From JAUQQI01 sp040289115 (GTDB taxonomy: Bacteria > Chloroflexota > Dehalococcoidia > JAUQQI01): a DNA stretch of 36,648 bases. Below, in pieces: positions 34,051 to 36,648 of this stretch (positions within the stretch are counted from its first letter, which is position 1; each line of letters opens with the position of its first letter). The stretch lies in assembly GCA_040289115.1 (NCBI GenBank), contig PSKS01000019.1:1-36648 (forward strand). Reading direction: 5' to 3'. A program made the translations under genes and the position numbers. The notes below the pieces were generated by a model that saw only the letters and a program-made list of their open reading frames with translations, was not told where the DNA came from and did not search any database.

Positions 34051-36126
34051 ATGCCTAGACCTGTTCCCATTGAACGAGTACGAAACATCGGCATCATCGC
34101 CCACATCGACGCTGGCAAGACGACAACCACCGAGCGCATCCTTTTCTACACGGGCCGGACTTACAAGCTCGGCAGTGTCGATGAGGGCACGGCGGTCATG
34201 GACTGGATGGAGCAGGAGCGGGAGCGCGGCATCACCATCACGGCCGCGGCCACGACCTGCTTCTGGCGTGACCACCAGATAAATATTATTGACACCCCCG
34301 GGCACGTGGACTTCACCGTCGAGGTGGAGCGCAGCCTACGTGTCCTGGATGGGGGTGTTGTCGTCCTCGATGCCGTGGCCGGGGTTCAGCCCCAGTCGGA
34401 GACCGTTTGGCGGCAGGCCGACAAGTACCGGGTGCCCCGGATCTGCTTCGTGAACAAGATGGACCGAACCGGGGCGAACTTCTGGCGCACCGTCCAAATG
34501 GTCCGAGACCGACTTAAGGCCCGGGCGGTTCCCATTCAGGTGCCCCTCGGCGTCGAGGGTAACTTTACCGGGGTTATCGACCTGATCGAAGAGAAGGCCA
34601 TCGTCTACACCGACGAGCTGGGCACAGCCCCGCAGATCACCGAGATCCCGCCGGAGCATGCCGCTGAGGTGGCCCGCCGCCGGGAAGAGATGCTGGAAGC
34701 CATCGTTGAGACCGACGAGGCCCTCCTTACCAAGTATCTGGAGGGCGAGCCGATAACCCCGGCCGAGGTCAAGGCCGCCCTGCGGCGGGCAACCATCAGC
34801 GGCCAGCTGGTGCCGGTGCTGGCCGGAAGTGCCCTCCGGAACAAGGGGGTTCAGCCCCTGCTGGACGCCATCGTCGACTACCTGCCCTCGCCGGCCGATA
34901 TGCCCCCGGTGCAGGGCACCGACCCTAACACCGGCGCGACGATCTCCCGAAGGCCCAGCGACGACGAGCCGGTGGCCGCCTTGGCCTTTAAGGTAATGGT
35001 GGACGAATACGTCGGCCGGCTGGTATATATCCGGGTCTATTCGGGGGTTTTGACTTCGGGCCAGCAGCTGCTCAACGTTACCAAGGGGGTTCGGGAACGC
35101 ATCGGCCGGCTCCTCCAAATGCACGCCAATTACCGGGAAGAGATAAGCGAGGTTTACGCGGGAGGCATTGCTGCGGCCGTGGGGCTGCGGGAGACGTCTA
35201 CCGGTGACACCCTGGCCGACCCCGTCGCTCCCATCCTGCTGGAGCCGCCGAAGTTCCCGGAGCCGGTAATTTCGGTGGCCATCGAGCCGAAGACCAAGGC
35301 CGACCAGGACCGGCTTTCTATTGCCCTGGCCCGACTCGCCGAAGAGGACCCCACCTTCCGGGTTCGGGTGGACCCGGAAACGGGCCAGACCCTCATCTGG
35401 GGCATGGGCGAGCTGCACCTGGAAGTGCTGGTGGACCGGATGACGCGTGAGTACAAGGTTGGGGCCAAGGTCGGCCGGCCCCAGGTGGCCTACCGGGAGA
35501 CCATCACCGTTCCGGCCGAGGCAGAGGGCCGCTTCATCCGGCAGACGGGCGGCCGTGGCCAGTACGGCCACGTCTGGCTCCGGCTGGAGCCCCTGCCGAG
35601 GGGGTCGGGCTTTGAGTTCGTTAACAAGATCGTCGGCGGGGTGATTCCGAAGGAGTTCATCCCGGCAGTGGAAGCCGGGGTCCGGGAGGCCATGGAGACC
35701 GGGATTCTAGCCGGCTATCCCATGGTTGACATCCGGGTCATCCTCTTCGACGGTAGCTACCACGAGGTGGACTCTTCAGAGTTTGCCTTTAAGATGGCGG
35801 CCCAGATCGGCTTTAAGAATGCGGTCCAGCGGGCCAAACCTATCCTGCTGGAGCCCATCATGCGGGTGGAGGTCACCATTCCCGAGGAGTTCCTGGGGGA
35901 TGTGGTGGGCAACCTGACGGCCAGGCGGGGCCACATCCTGGGCATCGAGGCCCGGGACGGCACCCAGGTGATCCGGGCCCTGGTGCCCCTGGCCGAGATG
36001 TTCGGCTACGCCACCGACCTGCGGTCCCTTACCCAGGGCCGGGCGAGCTATTCCATGGAGCTGAGTCACTACGCCGAGGTTCCGGGCAACATCGCCCAGG
36101 AGCTCGTGGCGCGAAGTCGGGTCTAA
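34051..36126 (+). CDS. fusA: Elongation factor G
   Basis: The translocase GTPase, 691 residues. G1 is AHIDAGKT (17-24), G3 DTPGH (81-85) and G4 NKMD (135-138). RGITITAAATTCFW is the switch I region. The domain III-V sequences (TGDTLADP, GMGELHLEVLVDRM, GGRGQYGHVWLRLEPL, EFIPAVEAGVREAME, RRGHILGIEARDGTQVIRALVPLAEMFGYATDLRS) are complete. It begins 3 nt after rpsG. Codon usage is mixed (GTG, GTC, GTT and GTA all occur), in sharp contrast to the following tuf. Confidence 0.97.
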   Translation: MPRPVPIERVRNIGIIAHIDAGKTTTTERILFYTGRTYKLGSVDEGTAVMDWMEQERERGITITAAATTCFWRDHQINIIDTPGHVDFTVEVERSLRVLDGGVVVLDAVAGVQPQSETVWRQADKYRVPRICFVNKMDRTGANFWRTVQMVRDRLKARAVPIQVPLGVEGNFTGVIDLIEEKAIVYTDELGTAPQITEIPPEHAAEVARRREEMLEAIVETDEALLTKYLEGEPITPAEVKAALRRATISGQLVPVLAGSALRNKGVQPLLDAIVDYLPSPADMPPVQGTDPNTGATISRRPSDDEPVAALAFKVMVDEYVGRLVYIRVYSGVLTSGQQLLNVTKGVRERIGRLLQMHANYREEISEVYAGGIAAAVGLRETSTGDTLADPVAPILLEPPKFPEPVISVAIEPKTKADQDRLSIALARLAEEDPTFRVRVDPETGQTLIWGMGELHLEVLVDRMTREYKVGAKVGRPQVAYRETITVPAEAEGRFIRQTGGRGQYGHVWLRLEPLPRGSGFEFVNKIVGGVIPKEFIPAVEAGVREAMETGILAGYPMVDIRVILFDGSYHEVDSSEFAFKMAAQIGFKNAVQRAKPILLEPIMRVEVTIPEEFLGDVVGNLTARRGHILGIEARDGTQVIRALVPLAEMFGYATDLRSLTQGRASYSMELSHYAEVPGNIAQELVARSRV

Positions 36127-36176
36127 GGAGCCGGTCGTCCCCGGACGCCGGGAGCTGTAGGAGCGAAGAAGACATC

Positions 36177-36648
36177 ATGGCCAAGAAGAAGTTCGAGCGC
36201 ACGAAGCCGCACGTCAACGTCGGGACGATCGGCCACATCGACCACGGCAAGACGAGCCTCACCGCGGCGATCACGAAGTACCTCGCCCTCAAGGGCGAGG
36301 CCGAGTACCGGACCTTCGAGACGATCGACAACGCCCCCGAGGAGCGGGAGCGGGGGATCACGATCGCCATCGCCCACGTCGAATACGAGACCGACCGCCG
36401 TCACTACGCCCACGTCGACTGCCCGGGCCACGCCGACTACATCAAGAACATGATCACCGGGGCGGCCCAGATGGACGGCGCGATCCTGGTCGTCGCCGCG
36501 ACCGACGGGCCGATGCCCCAGACCCGGGAGCACATCCTCCTGGCCCGCCAGGTCGAGGTCCCGTACATCGTCGTCTTCCTCAACAAGGTCGACGCCGTCG
36601 ACGACCCCGAGCTCTTGGATCTCGTCGAGCTCGAGGTCCGCGAGCTCC
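36177..36648 (+). CDS. tuf: Elongation factor Tu (partial, cut by the right edge)
   Basis: The first 157 codons of EF-Tu. G1 is GHIDHGKT (19-26), G2 region RGITIAIAHVEYET, G3 DCPGH (81-85), G4 NKVD (136-139). The start ATG 36177 follows TAGGAGCGAAGAAGACATC. Every Val codon seen (14 of 14) is GTC and every Ile codon (12 of 12) is ATC, and Leu is mostly CTC; fusA, 50 bp upstream, mixes all of these. The EF-Tu sequence style itself fits Chloroflexota and relatives. The C-terminal two domains lie outside the window. Confidence 0.96.
   Translation, partial: MAKKKFERTKPHVNVGTIGHIDHGKTSLTAAITKYLALKGEAEYRTFETIDNAPEERERGITIAIAHVEYETDRRHYAHVDCPGHADYIKNMITGAAQMDGAILVVAATDGPMPQTREHILLARQVEVPYIVVFLNKVDAVDDPELLDLVELEVREL

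Overview
The window is a 36.6 kb piece of a GC-rich bacterial chromosome with tightly packed genes. The best guess at its owner is a member of the Chloroflexota, possibly Dehalococcoidia-like. The supports for this are the style of EF-Tu (ITIAIAHVEYET, HYAHVDCPGHADYIK), an S12 protein with an extra stretch after PALR, and an RpoC with a long coiled-coil insertion. This is inference from remembered family features, not from a search. Several genes have TATAAT only 6-11 nt upstream of their start codons, which points to leaderless transcripts.

Layout. 1-8.7 kb: a start-less cytochrome c remnant on the minus strand, an MFS transporter, a secreted dienelactone-hydrolase-type protein, a second alpha/beta hydrolase, a HIT protein, a GNAT acetyltransferase divergent from a class I glutamine-amidotransferase-like hydrolase (peptidase C26), gyrA, and an FAD-dependent oxidoreductase. 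8.6-12.5 kb: a small hypothetical protein, then the protein quality-control operon tig-clpP-clpX. 12.5-15.2 kb: an orphan solute-binding lipoprotein with a YceI lipoprotein, followed by a small accessory patch. The patch holds a textbook MerR-type operator/promoter, a broken merR gene and a 49-residue protein with six cysteines in ten residues. 15.2-18.9 kb: a heterodimeric ABC exporter. 18.9-22.6 kb: larB-larE-larC, which make the nickel-pincer nucleotide cofactor, coupled to a 3-hydroxyacyl-CoA dehydrogenase. 22.6-24.4 kb: a GT-C type membrane glycosyltransferase and an HD-domain protein. 24.4-36.6 kb: rpoB-rpoC and the str operon rpsL-rpsG-fusA-tuf; tuf runs off the right edge.

Most of the content is ordinary housekeeping. 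The points most worth a second look are: (1) GyrA has HPHSPE where almost all type IIA topoisomerases have HPHGD(S/T), right in the quinolone pocket. (2) RpoB carries an inserted four-cysteine zinc-ribbon-like segment. (3) The MerR operator, truncated merR and Cys-rich miniprotein look like a decayed or repurposed metal-response cassette. (4) A perfect 33-bp direct repeat duplicates the start of larC in another frame. (5) A perfect GC palindrome sits where the -35 box of larB should be. (6) Codon usage switches abruptly exactly at tuf, suggesting transfer, gene conversion or a chimeric assembly.
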